A stretch of 64,000 nucleotides of DNA from Streptomyces xantholiticus (GCF_014651015.1 NZ_BMWB01000014.1:1-64000), one strand, 5' to 3'. Numbered from the stretch's first letter, positions 32,497 to 41,185 are shown. Translations and numbers: made by a program. Notes: generated by a model from the letters alone, not told the origin.

Positions 32497-32955
32497 TCAC
32501 TGCCACGGGTCCACCTCCATGACCCACCGCAGGAGCAGCGTCAGAGGATCCGAGGAGCGGGCGGCTCCCTGCGGAGGAACGTGTACCCGGACAGGGCCGG
32601 CGCGCACGCAGGCCCCTCGCGGCACCCCGGGGTCCACCGGCGGGTCCGGGGAGGGTCGTGGAGGCGTTGAAGGGCCGGGGGCCCGTCTGACGGTCACGGG
32701 GATCCGCCGCGCTCCGGAGGGCCGGCCGCGCCGGCGGTCGGCGTCGTAGCGTTCCCGCCGCTCCGGGTCGTGGAGGGTGGCGTACGCCGCCACGACGGCG
32801 GCAAGGTCCTCGGGACGGGCACCTCGGTCCGGGCCCGCGTCCGGATGCAGGGCCCGGACCTGCCGCCGGTACGCCGTGGTGATCTGGCGTGCCGTCGCGG
32901 ACGGCTCGACGCCGAGCACCGCGTAGGGGTCACGAGAGAAGGACGCCCCCGGCAT
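32497..32955 (-). CDS. short J-domain protein (DnaJ-like co-chaperone)
   Basis: A 152-residue protein. Residues 5-72 form a J domain: SFSRDPYAVLGVEPSATARQ, ITTAYRRQVRALHPDAGPDR with the essential HPD, then VVAAYATLHDPERRERYDAD. There is no Gly/Phe region, zinc finger or substrate-binding domain, so this is a type III J protein, followed by a Pro/Arg-rich tail. It would stimulate the partner DnaK. The start at 32955 is set by the very strong GAGGAGGTGG seven to eight bases upstream; the frame is open to 33015. It is first in the chaperone operon. Confidence 0.88.
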   Translation of the reverse strand: MPGASFSRDPYAVLGVEPSATARQITTAYRRQVRALHPDAGPDRGARPEDLAAVVAAYATLHDPERRERYDADRRRGRPSGARRIPVTVRRAPGPSTPPRPSPDPPVDPGVPRGACVRAGPVRVHVPPQGAARSSDPLTLLLRWVMEVDPWQ

Positions 32956-33020
32956 TTGGCCCACCTCCTCTCCGAGCGGGGCGGCATCACCCTGAAACCT
33001 TGGTGATCGTCCCAAACACG

Positions 33021-33049
33021 TACATAAAACCCTAGTCGGTCGTTGTCAA
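33021..33049 (-). promoter_or_regulatory. housekeeping-type promoter of the dnaJ-like/dnaK/grpE operon
   Basis: On the minus strand, TTGACA (33049-33044), exactly 17 bases, then TATGTA (33026-33021). The -35 is a perfect match to the sigma-70/HrdB consensus and the spacing is optimal. It lies about 65 bases before the J-domain start. I saw no HAIR element (CTTGAGT-N7-ACTCAAG) of HspR here. Confidence 0.75.
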
Positions 33050-33225
33050 GGCTGTCTCCGCGTGGTACGTGACCGGCGGGTACCGGAAGGACGTCTCAGG
33101 TGGGACGGGGGTCTTCGGGGCCGGTAGCGGGCTCTGATGTCGGAGGCGGCCCGGGCCCGAGCGGGGCGCTCGGGCCGGGGCCTGCTCGACGGTCGGTACT
33201 GGTGACGCGGGCGCGGCGCAGGCCC

Positions 33226-33300
33226 GGACAGGTGAACAACGAGATCAAGCGCCGCGCCCGTGCGGCCGGGATCCACGACCCCGCCTCGGTGATCCGCCGG
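33226..33300 (+). pseudogene. IS256/mutator-family transposase C-terminal scrap
   Basis: The plus strand reads QVNNEIKRRARAAGIHDPAS VIRR. This matches the highly conserved region near the C-terminus of IS256-type transposases (typical: LNNEIKRRTRVVGIFPNEASVIRLVGA). The rest of the transposase is absent on both sides. Only about 25 residues support it, but the motif is distinctive. Confidence 0.65.
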
Positions 33301-33836
33301 CGAGCCACTGCCTCCGGGTGAGCTTCGCCCCAACACAGCGGCCGCCGTTCCACACGTGGAGAGGCGGACGGCCCACCGCCTTGCCTGCCGGTCAGTGTGG
33401 GATCAGTGACCCCTCTCGCACGGCAGTTGCACCACGCGGCTGGCGCAGAGCACTGGGGCGCAGCGGAAGCCATGCCCGCGTGGCAGGGAGCACGAACCCG
33501 GCCGCGGCGCAGCCGCCCGATCCGAGAAGGTCTTGGCACGCGGACGGTTCAGTTGACGTGACGAGTCGTCACCGAACACCGGGCACGGGGAGGCCGCACG
33601 CTCAGCGCCCGGGGTCGGTGACTCCCGGATCGGGTCAGGGGCGGCACGCCTGACCGTCGTTGTCCTTCATCACGCCTCAGCGTCAGGTCGGAAAAGGCCC
33701 GGTCCCGTGTCTGTCCGGGCGGACCAGCCGCCGCAGTCCGGAGATGGGCCGGTCCAGAGCGGGTGCCGGAGTCTGCGCGCCTCCCAGAACGGGCCGGACG
33801 CTGCCGCCGGATGGACTCGCATGGTCCGGGGAGGGT
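33301..33836. other. gap with no supportable gene
   Basis: About 535 bases after the IS256 scrap. Frames on both strands are open over parts of it, but they lack ribosome sites, conserved motifs or balanced amino-acid composition. I see no repeats or strong hairpins worth naming. Confidence 0.5.
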
Positions 33837-34169
33837 TCAGAGTGTGTGGGCGAGCCATCGCTGCAGCGCGGTGTGGGTGGTGTCATCGAGAGCGCACAAG
33901 GCGTCGATGGCCGCGAGGTCGCCCGGCAGTGGTGCGACGCCGGCAGTGGTCAAGGCAGCGTGCAGCTCCAGGCGCCGACGGTCCGACGGCTCCAGGGACA
34001 CCGCGGTGCGCCGACCCGTGCCTGGCCCGGGCGCGGAGCATTCGGCGTGTTCGAACGTGCGGTAGGCCATGCGGCCGAGATCGTCATCGTCGACGACATC
34101 GGGGAAACGGTGGGGGTCGGCGGCGAACCATCCGGTCGACGGCATCGAGGGTGCCTGCCACTCCGTCAT
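33837..34169 (-). CDS. small hypothetical protein
   Basis: A 110-residue acidic protein that I do not recognise. It begins MTEWQAPSMPSTGWFAADPH and continues RFPDVVDDDDLGRMAYRTFE; the C-terminal half is a run of predicted helices (DRRRLELHAALTTAGVAPLP, DLAAIDALCALDDTTHTALQ). No membrane or signal features. The start is chosen from GGGAGAG four to five bases upstream; the frame extends to 34256. It looks genuine because the composition is balanced and the ribosome site is good, but it is an orphan between gene ruins. Confidence 0.55.
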   Translation of the reverse strand: MTEWQAPSMPSTGWFAADPHRFPDVVDDDDLGRMAYRTFEHAECSAPGPGTGRRTAVSLEPSDRRRLELHAALTTAGVAPLPGDLAAIDALCALDDTTHTALQRWLAHTL

Positions 34170-34461
34170 GAGTCTCTCCCGAGGTTGCTGTGCGAGTTGT
34201 CGGGAGTGAGGACAGCTCGAGGCCTGTGGACGGTTTCCGTCTCTGCCGCGTCCCACCCGAATGCCCTCTTTGGAATCTCGTCACACCAACAAACCATCGT
34301 CCTGCTCATCCCCCTCCGCCGAACTCGCCGCCCTGACCGCTCGCCGCGGTTCACCGCCGTCCTCGCTGGTGCGCCCGACGTGACGAGACCGGGCAGGCAC
34401 CGCGCCGGGGCGCACCGAAGCCGCGCCGGGTCCGCGCCCCGGCCTCGGAGGCGTCGGTGGA

Positions 34462-34960
34462 TCACACCGGGGTGTCGGGGATCCAGGAGCCGTGGAGCAT
34501 GACGGGAACGGGGCGGGGCGGGGAGCGGGTGGATGGTGGCGGTCGGTGGGAGTGTGATGTCGCCTGCGTCGAGGACCGGCAGCCGGGAAGCGTCGGTGTT
34601 GAGGTCGCCGACGACGGTGAGAAAAGTAGGCGGCATCCTCGTGGGTGGTGCCGGCGGCAGGGACGAGGACCGCCTCGCCGGGGGCCGAGCCCGAGTTGGG
34701 TTCGACGCCGCGATCGGGTGCGCCGACCCACGTGTTCCAGGAGCGCTGCCGGCCGTCGCGTCCGACGGCCGGGCCTTCGACGACGATGCGGGCGTGGGCG
34801 TGTTCGTACGCGTTGGCGAGGTGCATGGCGTAGCCCTGGGTGATGTCGAACCAGCGGATCTTCTGCGCGCCACCCGTGCCCCGCGGCATGACGCCGATCC
34901 GGGTGGCCTGGGCGTCGTTCCAGGCGTGGGGGATACCGGAGTGCTCGGAGGGTCGAACGT
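34462..34960 (-). pseudogene. carotenoid oxygenase remnant (frameshifted, internally deleted)
   Basis: Pieces of a retinal-pigment-epithelium-65/carotenoid cleavage dioxygenase appear in three minus-strand frames. First: GVMPRGTGGAQKIRWFDITQ then YAMHLANAYEHA, the blade containing one iron-ligand His in the family. Second: VVGDLNTDASRLPVLDAGDI TLPPTATIH. Third: PVMLHGSWIPDTPV, resembling the final His-containing strand (family VPFGFHGNWVPD). Central blades are missing and the frame changes at least twice, so it is non-functional. No carotenoid genes are nearby. Confidence 0.78.
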
Positions 34961-35098
34961 GACCGAGCCTGCCAGGTGGTTCGGTTGAGAGCCGGCTTCG
35001 ATCCGGGGGCTGCGGGAACCGGGGGCCGTGGGAGGCGGGGCGGCTCGCCGGCGGTGCTCGGGGACGACGGGCGGGGCAGCAGCGGTACGAGAGCGGCA

Positions 35099-35136
35099 AG
35101 GGCCGCCCCGCGGGCTCGTGCCCGGGCGGCGGCCCT
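35099..35136 (-). terminator. hairpin after the SulP gene
   Basis: A 17-base stem with two mismatches (AGGGCCGCCCCGCGGGC against GCCCGGGCGGCGGCCCT) and a 4-base loop, 16 bases beyond the sulP-type gene stop. Confidence 0.6.
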
Positions 35137-35151
35137 CGTACGACGTGCCGG

Positions 35152-36657
35152 TCAGTGGCTGCCGGTGAGTTCGCCGCTGAGGCGGTCGTGGAGGTGGGCG
35201 CTGGGTTCGTTCAGGCCGGTGATCTCGACGGCCTTGCCGCGCTGAGCGTACTTGCTCTCGATGGCGTCCAGAGCGGCGACGGAGGAGGCGTCCCAGATGT
35301 GGGCCGCGGACATGTCGATGACGACCCTGTCCGGGTCGGTGGCGTAGGCGAACCGGCCGACGAGGTCGTTGGAGGAAGCGAAGAACAACTCGCCCGTCAC
35401 CCGGTAGACCACCGTACTGCCGTCCGGATCGGTGACGGCGGTGACCTCGGCGAGGTGGGCGACGCGCTTGGCGAAGACGACCATGGCGGTGACCGAGCCG
35501 GCGACCACGCCGATGGCGAGGTTGTGGGTGGCGACGACGGCCGCGACGGTGATCACCATGACGGAGATCTCCCCCGCCGGCATGCGCTTGAGGGTCTTCG
35601 GCGCGACGGAATGCCAGTCGAAGGTCGCGAACGACACCATGACCATGACGGCGACCAGGGCAGCCATGGGGATGTCGGAGACGACCGGCCCGAAGACGAT
35701 GCACAGCACCATGAGGAACGCGCCGGCAAGGAAGGTCGACAGGCGGGTGCGGGCTCCGGAGACCTTCACATTGATCATGGTCTGGCCGATCATGGCGCAG
35801 CCGCCCATGCCGCCGAAGAAGCCGGTGACGATGTTGGCGACGCCCTGACCTATCGACTCGCGTGTCTTGCTGGAGTGGGTGTCGGTGATGTCGTCGACCA
35901 ACTTGGCGGTCATCAGGGACTCCATCAGCCCGACGAGCGCCATGGCGAAGGCGTACGGCGCGACGGTGGTCAGGGTGTCCAGGGTGAAGGGCACGTCCGG
36001 CAGGCCCGGCACCGGCAGCGAGGACGGCAGTTCGCCCTTGTCGCCGACGGTGGGCACGGCGATGGCCGCGCCGACCGTGATGACGGTGAGGATCACGATC
36101 GAGACGAGCGGAGCCGGCACGACGGTGGTGACCTTCGGGAAGAACACCATCAGGGCCAGACCACCGATGATCAGCGGGTACACGGCCCACGGCACGTCGG
36201 TCATCTCGGGGACCTGGGCCATGAAGATCAGGATGGCGAGGGAGTTGACGAAGCCGACCATCACCGAGCGCGGGATGAACCGCATCAGCTTCGCGACTCC
36301 GAGCACGCCCAGGATCACCTGGAAGACACCGGCCAGGATGACGGCGGCGACCAGGTAGCCGAGGCCGTGCTCGCGGTTCAGGGGGGCGATGACCAGCGCG
36401 ACGGCGCCGGTCGCGGCGGAGATCATCGCCCGGCGCCCGCCGACGACGGCGATGGTGACGGCCATGGTGAAGGAGGCGAACAGGCCGATCGCGGGGTCGA
36501 CGCCGGCGATGATCGAGAACGAGATCGCCTCGGGAATCAGCGCGAGGGCAACGACCAGGCCGGCCAGCACCTCGGTGCGCCAGACCTTCGGGTCGGTCAG
36601 CCAGTCCGGGCGCAAGGCGCGCAGGCACGTGGCGGGTGACGGTAGGGAAGAAGACAA
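35152..36657 (-). CDS. SulP family anion transporter with STAS domain
   Basis: A 501-residue membrane transporter. Residues 25-390 carry about twelve helices with SulP landmarks: VLAGLVVALALIPEAISFSI (family signature region), GLFASFTMAVTIAVVGG, FALVGLMESLMTAK-type segment, GFFGGMGGCAMIGQTMINVK SGARTRLS and ATHNLAIGVVAGS. Residues 410-490 are a STAS domain (GELFFASSNDLVGRF, VVIDMSAAHIWDASSVAALD). Members move sulfate, bicarbonate or other anions; the substrate cannot be told. It is monocistronic as far as seen, with a far-upstream TPP-like aptamer on the same strand about 680 bases away. Confidence 0.93.
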   Translation of the reverse strand: MSSSLPSPATCLRALRPDWLTDPKVWRTEVLAGLVVALALIPEAISFSIIAGVDPAIGLFASFTMAVTIAVVGGRRAMISAATGAVALVIAPLNREHGLGYLVAAVILAGVFQVILGVLGVAKLMRFIPRSVMVGFVNSLAILIFMAQVPEMTDVPWAVYPLIIGGLALMVFFPKVTTVVPAPLVSIVILTVITVGAAIAVPTVGDKGELPSSLPVPGLPDVPFTLDTLTTVAPYAFAMALVGLMESLMTAKLVDDITDTHSSKTRESIGQGVANIVTGFFGGMGGCAMIGQTMINVKVSGARTRLSTFLAGAFLMVLCIVFGPVVSDIPMAALVAVMVMVSFATFDWHSVAPKTLKRMPAGEISVMVITVAAVVATHNLAIGVVAGSVTAMVVFAKRVAHLAEVTAVTDPDGSTVVYRVTGELFFASSNDLVGRFAYATDPDRVVIDMSAAHIWDASSVAALDAIESKYAQRGKAVEITGLNEPSAHLHDRLSGELTGSH

Positions 36658-37330
36658 GGAAACGAGAGCCTGTCCTGCTCGGGCTCACCCCTGCGGCGGG
36701 CCGGGGCGTGCGGGAGGACGCGGAGGAACCGGGGCGGTACCCCGCGGAGCGACCCCGCGATGCGGAGCCGGAAGCTGAAAGGGACGGGGCCAAGCCCTGC
36801 GCGTCGGCGCAGCCGGGCTCACATCCGGGGACGAAGCGTCACGGCGGGCAGGCAGCCGTGCTGGGCGTCATGGGCTCGCGCACGCTCTCTCCTGCAGAGA
36901 ATCGGATCTTCACCGGGGCGCCATCGGCCCCGACACACGGCAGCGGGCGAGGCCCGGGGCCCGGGGCCCGCACCACAAGGGTTGAGGCCGGGCGGTCGGC
37001 CGGCCTCGCGGGGGCAACTCTACCCGCGCCTGACCCCCGGTCCCGCGCCTCCCTCGTGCTTCGCACGACGCTCCCTGAGACCGCGCCCTCCATGTCAGCC
37101 GGATGACGGTACGTCAGTAGGCGTGCTTGTTCGGCTTTTTCGTCCATGCCTCGTGGGACGCGGCCCGGGCGGTGCGGACCTCGGCAGCCGGCACTCGCGG
37201 GCACCGCAGTGCTACCAGGGCTGCTCGAAACGACTCGAAAATGACGAAGCGGCTCCCCCCGCACCGACCCCAGGCCGCTCTCCGGGAGCCAGAGACGGCT
37301 GCCCGCGACTTCGGCACACAAAGAACCTAC
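36658..37330. other. gap between the SulP gene and the TPP-like aptamer
   Basis: About 670 bases. I looked for a decayed thiamine gene downstream of the aptamer (minus strand) and found none: no ThiC, ThiM, ThiE or transporter motif in any frame. A GTG at 37317 could open a 67-codon Arg/Ala-rich frame with a weak GTAGG site, but nothing about it looks like a real protein. Confidence 0.5.
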
Positions 37331-37333
37331 GAG

Positions 37334-37437
37334 ACGGGCTCCCTGCGCCGGTATTGCCCGGATCAGGTAATAGGGGTCGTCCTCCGGTCTTTCGACCTTC
37401 GGACCTCTCAGCCCGACCGTCGACGTCGGCCCCGGCG
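37334..37437 (-). ncRNA. TPP riboswitch-like aptamer (THI-box), apparently orphan
   Basis: The minus strand shows the conserved THI-box order: GGGG (P2), CCGAC...GTCGG (P3), the invariant CTGAGA, a variable P3a hairpin (GGTC-GAAA-GACC), CCCC closing P2, then ACCTGATCCGGG, AATACCGGCG and CAGGGA, matching the consensus ACCTGATCTGG-TAATACCAGCG-AGGGA. These bind the pyrimidine and diphosphate of thiamine diphosphate. The closing P1 helix is not convincing in the flanks, so the aptamer may be decayed. No thiamine gene follows: the next gene on this strand is SulP, about 680 bases away. Confidence 0.8.
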
Positions 37438-37695
37438 GCAACTTCCGCCAAAGTCGGCTACTCCGGTCGAACTCCCTCGCTCGCCCCGTAGGCCCTACCA
37501 GAATAGCGCTCCACACACACCGACAAAAGGGGTGGAAAGCAGAAAATCGGACTTCTTCGCGAACGGGTGTTCCGGGAGGCCGCGCCGGTCACTGCGGAGT
37601 GCCGTGCAACGCCGGGCCGCCGACGGGCCGGCCGCCCAGGGGCCCGGCATCGCCCATCACCCACCGCTGTGGCGGCGACGGCCAGGGTCGGCTTC

Positions 37696-38436
37696 TCAGG
37701 TCAGATTCAGCCCGCCGTCGAGCACGATGACCTCGCCGGTGAGATAGGTGCTGGCGATCACCGACGCCACCAGGTCGGCCACGTCGGCGGACTGGGCCGG
37801 GCGGCGCATGGGGGCGCGGTCCCGCCACAGCTCGTGCGCCTGCGCCCAGTCCTTCGTCATCGGCGTGTCCACCAGGCCCGGCGCCACCGCGTTGACCCGC
37901 ACCTCGGGTCCGAGCGCGGCCGCGAGCAGCCGGGTCACGTGGTTCAGCGCGGCCTTGCTCGCCGCGTACGGCACGGACGAGCCCTTGGGGCGCACCCCGG
38001 CGTGGCTGGTGACGTTCACGATGCTGCCGCCCGCGGGCGACTGGCGCAGCGCCGGAAGTGCCGCCGTGCACAGCACCCATGGCGCGATCAGGTTGACCTC
38101 CAGCAGCTGCCGCCAGTCCGCCGGTGTCGCCGCGGCCAGGTCGTCGTGCGGGATCGGCCGGCTGATGCCGGCGTTGTTCACCAGCACGTCCAGCCGCCCG
38201 TACCGGTCGAGCGCCGCCTCGACCAGCCTTCGGGCCTCCTCCTCCACCGCCAGATCGGCTCGCACGTACGCCCCGCCGAGCTCTGCCGCCAGCGCTTCCC
38301 CGGCCTCCGCACTGCGCCGCGAGTGCACGACGACCCGCATCCCGTCCGCCGCCAGCCTCCGCGCGACGGCCTCGCCGATTCCCGACGTGGACCCGCTGAC
38401 GAGAGCGACGGGCCGATCGGATCGTTCAATCCTCAT
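37696..38436 (-). CDS. SDR family oxidoreductase
   Basis: A complete classical short-chain dehydrogenase of about 246 residues. NAD(P) loop GSTSGIGEAVARRL, VNNAG, catalytic Ser in NVTSHAG, YAASKAAL (YxxxK), VNAVAPGLVDTPM, and the final DGGLNLT are all present. The HSRRS after strand 2 (Arg-Arg) suggests NADP preference. The start at 38436 has AGGA nine bases upstream; an earlier ATG at 38454 is possible with GGAG too close. Substrate unknown; no clear partner in an operon. Confidence 0.92.
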   Translation of the reverse strand: MRIERSDRPVALVSGSTSGIGEAVARRLAADGMRVVVHSRRSAEAGEALAAELGGAYVRADLAVEEEARRLVEAALDRYGRLDVLVNNAGISRPIPHDDLAAATPADWRQLLEVNLIAPWVLCTAALPALRQSPAGGSIVNVTSHAGVRPKGSSVPYAASKAALNHVTRLLAAALGPEVRVNAVAPGLVDTPMTKDWAQAHELWRDRAPMRRPAQSADVADLVASVIASTYLTGEVIVLDGGLNLT

Positions 38437-38571
38437 GTTCGCGGATCCTGCCATGGCTCCGTTGCCCAGCTCGACGAGGTGCAGACTCCGCGATTTTGTG
38501 AGCAGGCCGGGTGACCATGAGCACCCTCGGGTGTCCGGGCGACCATGAGCGTGCCCACGGCCGGTGGCTGC

Positions 38572-38952
38572 CTACAGGGGTCTTTGGCGGCCCTCCCCCG
38601 CACTGTCCCGCCGGGCCGCGATCAGTGCCAGCACCCCGAGCACGATCAGTCCGGGTGCGCCGGACAGTGGACAGAGAATCTGCAGCGGCACTCCGATGGC
38701 GAGCAGATACCAGCCCAGCTGCGCCGGGAGCCTGCCGGTGTCACGGACGACACGTCGGCTGAGTGTGCCGAGGGCGAGGAAACCGAACCCTGCGAGGAAG
38801 AACCACATCTCGGACTCGCGCTGCGGCTCTCCCGGGGAGGCGTTCCAGAATCCGTCGCGGGCGACATCACCGAAGGTGCTCCAGGCGATCAGCGCGACCG
38901 CGAAGTGCACCGCGGCGAGTCCGATCACCAGCCGGGGTATCAACCGGGTCAT
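38572..38952 (-). CDS. DUF6463-type small membrane protein
   Basis: A 126-residue membrane protein with four hydrophobic helices: LVIGLAAVHFAVALIAW, MWFFLAGFGFLALGTLSRRV, LGWYLLAIGVPLQILC and GLIVLGVLALIAA. The pattern matches the DUF6463 family found beside TetR regulators in actinobacteria. It begins within the stop of the DUF3995 gene (4-base overlap), so both are made from one transcript. Function unknown; likely under the divergent TetR repressor. Confidence 0.75.
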   Translation of the reverse strand: MTRLIPRLVIGLAAVHFAVALIAWSTFGDVARDGFWNASPGEPQRESEMWFFLAGFGFLALGTLSRRVVRDTGRLPAQLGWYLLAIGVPLQILCPLSGAPGLIVLGVLALIAARRDSAGEGRQRPL

Positions 38953-39455
38953 CGTCGGTCTTCTCCATTCCTACGGCCCTCAAGTCTCCCGATGACGTGG
39001 CGCCGACCTTCGCGGCGAGGGGGGCGCGTAGAGACAGCGACGTACGCCGCCAGGCCCCCGAGCGTCAGGCACAGCGGGGAGTACAGCGCCAGGTCCCAGC
39101 GGGTGAAATCGGTCGGTCGGCTGGTCAGTCCGGAGGAAACCAGACCAGCCGCACCTCGCAGAATCAGCACGCCCGCGACGCCCCATACGCCCTGGCGCAC
39201 CAAGCGACGTGGCCGCATCTGCGGGACCAAGTCGGCCCGAGCCGCGGTCACATAGGACGCCACCCCGAGCACCGCCGCGGCCGCGGCGGTCAACTCCGGT
39301 GTGGGCAGGTCCGCTTCAGCGACCCCTACGACCGTACGGGCGAACTCCGCACGGTTGGCCAGCGGCCAGGTCGAAAAGATCCAGACCCCGTGCAGTACCC
39401 CGATCGCGGCGAGGCCGACTGCGGCCGTCCCTCCGGCGAGTTTCGTCAGTGTCAT
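38949..39455 (-). CDS. DUF3995 family membrane protein
   Basis: A 168-residue protein with four membrane helices, matching DUF3995: MTLTKLAGGTAAVGLAAIGV LHGVWIFSTWPL opens the family, followed by LTAAAAAVLGVASYVTAARA, GVWGVAGVLILRGAAGLVSS and LYSPLCLTLGGLAAYVAVS. The start is set by GGGGGAG four bases upstream of ATG. It is the first gene after the twin TetR operators and overlaps DUF6463. The pair probably forms a repressor-controlled membrane unit of unknown task. Confidence 0.85.
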   Translation of the reverse strand: MTLTKLAGGTAAVGLAAIGVLHGVWIFSTWPLANRAEFARTVVGVAEADLPTPELTAAAAAVLGVASYVTAARADLVPQMRPRRLVRQGVWGVAGVLILRGAAGLVSSGLTSRPTDFTRWDLALYSPLCLTLGGLAAYVAVSTRPPRREGRRHVIGRLEGRRNGEDRR

Positions 39456-39473
39456 ACCGCTCCCCCAATCCAT

Positions 39474-39514
39474 CCATACACCCCTGTATGGAATTACCAT
39501 ACAGTACTGTACGG
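39474..39514. promoter_or_regulatory. twin TetR operators
   Basis: Two dyads of 7-4-7 design: CCATACA-CCCC-TGTATGG (39474-39491, perfect) and CCATACA-GTAC-TGTACGG (39497-39514, one mismatch), centres 23 bases apart. They fill the space between the divergent tetR-type gene (start 39517) and the DUF3995 gene (start 39455), ending two bases before the regulator start. Autorepression and joint repression are expected. Confidence 0.85.
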
Positions 39515-39516
39515 AC

Positions 39517-40113
39517 ATGGCAAGAAGGCACCTCACCCCCCAGGACTGGTCCACCGCGGCACTGCGCGCGATGGCACGCGGCGGAGTCGCCGCCGTATCG
39601 GTCAACGCACTCGCGGGCGAACTGGGGACCACCCGGGGTAGCTTCTACTGGCACTTCAAGGACCGCGATGCGCTGTTGACGGCCGGGCTGGAAATGTGGG
39701 AGCACGACAACACCACAGCTTTGATCTCGGAGTTGGGCGGTATCACCGATCCCCGGCAGCGGCTGACGGCTCTGTTCACCGCCGCGCTGGGGCAGGAGGA
39801 CATCAACGGCCTGGAGCCCGCGATCGTCGCCCACGCCGATCACCCCGCCGTCGCCCCGGTCCTGCGACGGGTCACCGAGCGGCGGATCGCCTACCTCACG
39901 GAGCTCTACACCGACCTGGGCCTCGCACCCGCCCCGGCACGGCGTCAGGCAGTCACCACGTACGCCACTTACCTCGGATGGCTCGAACTGCGACGCTCCG
40001 CCAGCGACCTGGTGCCCGAAGTCGCCGCCACCGGCCCCACCGCCACCGCGGCGCTCGAGCACCTCATCAGCGAACTGGCCCGCTCCGCCAAGCACCTGGC
40101 GGAGCCGGAGTAG
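39517..40113 (+). CDS. TetR/AcrR family transcriptional regulator
   Basis: A 198-residue repressor. The helix-turn-helix is at residues 8-55: AALRAMARGGVAAVSVNALA, GELGTTRGSFYWHFKDRDAL, the classic TetR recognition helix. The C-terminal ligand domain is helical with no recognisable ligand class. The ATG lies directly behind two palindromes, so the transcript has a very short or no leader. It probably represses itself and the DUF3995/DUF6463 pair. Ligand unknown. Confidence 0.93.
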   Translation: MARRHLTPQDWSTAALRAMARGGVAAVSVNALAGELGTTRGSFYWHFKDRDALLTAGLEMWEHDNTTALISELGGITDPRQRLTALFTAALGQEDINGLEPAIVAHADHPAVAPVLRRVTERRIAYLTELYTDLGLAPAPARRQAVTTYATYLGWLELRRSASDLVPEVAATGPTATAALEHLISELARSAKHLAEPE

Positions 40114-40668
40114 AGCGCGCCACCGTCCGGACCGGTCCTCGAGGTCCCCGGCGCGGCCGGGTGGCCGATACCACAGGAGGACGTCGCCCAACGGGCACGG
40201 TCACCGTCCTTGCCTCAGGTCGATAGACCCTTCGGACCGGCGTAAAGGTCCGAACGCGGGCCAACAGCACCGGACGCAGCAAGATCCGCAGCCCACCAAC
40301 CGGTCCCCGCTCGCCCAGGCCCTCGTCTGTGCCCTGCGCTGCCGCTCCGCCGCGAATACGTCCTCGGGACGCCGGCCGGCCTCGTCCGCTTCCTGGCGCG
40401 CACCCGCCCGGTCCGCAGTTCCCACTGGTGCCCGCTGACTGGACAGGGCGCACCACATGACGGGTATGGGCCATCTGCACCATCCTTCGCCCCCGACTCG
40501 GCGTCCCCAAAAATCTGCGCTGACCTGCCCTTTTGTGACTCTCGCGGCTCTGCTGCGGGTGACGTGGGTGTGTCGTTGCCGGGGATCGCAGCGAGTGTTG
40601 TGCGTGGCAGAGCTTTCGCCCATCTCCCGAGGCTTCGTCGGGGTGGTGCTGGTGTCGAGGAGGAAACG
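40114..40668. other. gap between the TetR gene and a secreted protein, no gene seen
   Basis: About 555 bases. Leftward open frames here are low in complexity, lack a ribosome site and match no family I know. The last 100 bases are probably the leader and promoter of the secreted-protein gene, but I cannot point to a definite -10/-35 pair. Confidence 0.5.
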
Positions 40669-41154
40669 ATGCGGGTTTCTCGGATGTGGATAGGTGCCGG
40701 CGCGGCCGGTGCGGTTCTGGCCTTGTCGCCGACCGTGGCGTGGGCAGGAGGCACGCCTGCGGGCGGGCCGTCGAATGTGCGGGTGAGTCCGTCACAGGTG
40801 CATCAGGGCGCCACCCTCTCCGTGACGGCAAGCGGCTGTACGAGCGGCGGCACGGTCACCTCCGCGGTCTTCCCCGCCGTGCACCTGCCCGCCGGGGCGA
40901 CGACCACGGCGACGGCGCGGGTGGACAACACCGCCACACCCGGGGCGGCCAGGCTGACCGTGACGTGTTCCGGCCGCAGCGCGAGCGCCAACTTCACGGT
41001 CCTCAGGGGAGCCGCGACGCAGGGCGGTCTCGGCGGCTCTCACACACCCGGCACGGCGGAGATGGTCATCGGCGCAAGCATGGCAGCCGGGTCCGCGGCG
41101 GCCGGGGCGTTCTACCTCGTCCGCAGGCACAACCGTGGACGTGTCCGTGCGTGA
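40669..41154 (+). CDS. small secreted, membrane-tethered protein
   Basis: 161 residues. The N-terminus MRVSRMWIGAGAAGAVLALS PTVAWAGG is a signal peptide. The mature part (NVRVSPSQVHQGATLSVTAS to LTVTCSGRSASANFTVL) has the strand pattern of an Ig-like/cell-surface domain with two cysteines. A Gly/Thr-rich spacer leads to one membrane helix (MVIGASMAAGSAAAGAFYLV) and basic tail RRHNRGRVRA. No LPxTG sortase signal. Start fixed by GGAGGAAACG. This architecture is common among Streptomyces hypothetical proteins; function unknown. Confidence 0.82.
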   Translation: MRVSRMWIGAGAAGAVLALSPTVAWAGGTPAGGPSNVRVSPSQVHQGATLSVTASGCTSGGTVTSAVFPAVHLPAGATTTATARVDNTATPGAARLTVTCSGRSASANFTVLRGAATQGGLGGSHTPGTAEMVIGASMAAGSAAAGAFYLVRRHNRGRVRA

Positions 41155-41185
41155 GGACGCCCTCCGCTAGGCCGGGAACGCACAC

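Noticed and set aside
33021..33049. HspR/HAIR operator before the chaperone operon
   Set aside because: I looked for CTTGAGT-N7-ACTCAAG and did not find it; only a sigma-70-type promoter is visible.
35155..36639. 494-codon plus-strand frame opposite the SulP gene
   Set aside because: Composition dominated by Gly, Asp and His (typical mirror of hydrophobic codons); no motif.
37114..37317. 67-codon frame just behind the TPP-like aptamer
   Set aside because: Tempting because a riboswitch should control something, but GTG start, weak site and Arg/Ala bias make a real protein unlikely.
40067..40831. 254-codon minus-strand frame upstream of the TetR gene end
   Set aside because: Low complexity, no ribosome site, overlaps the end of the TetR gene; not supportable.
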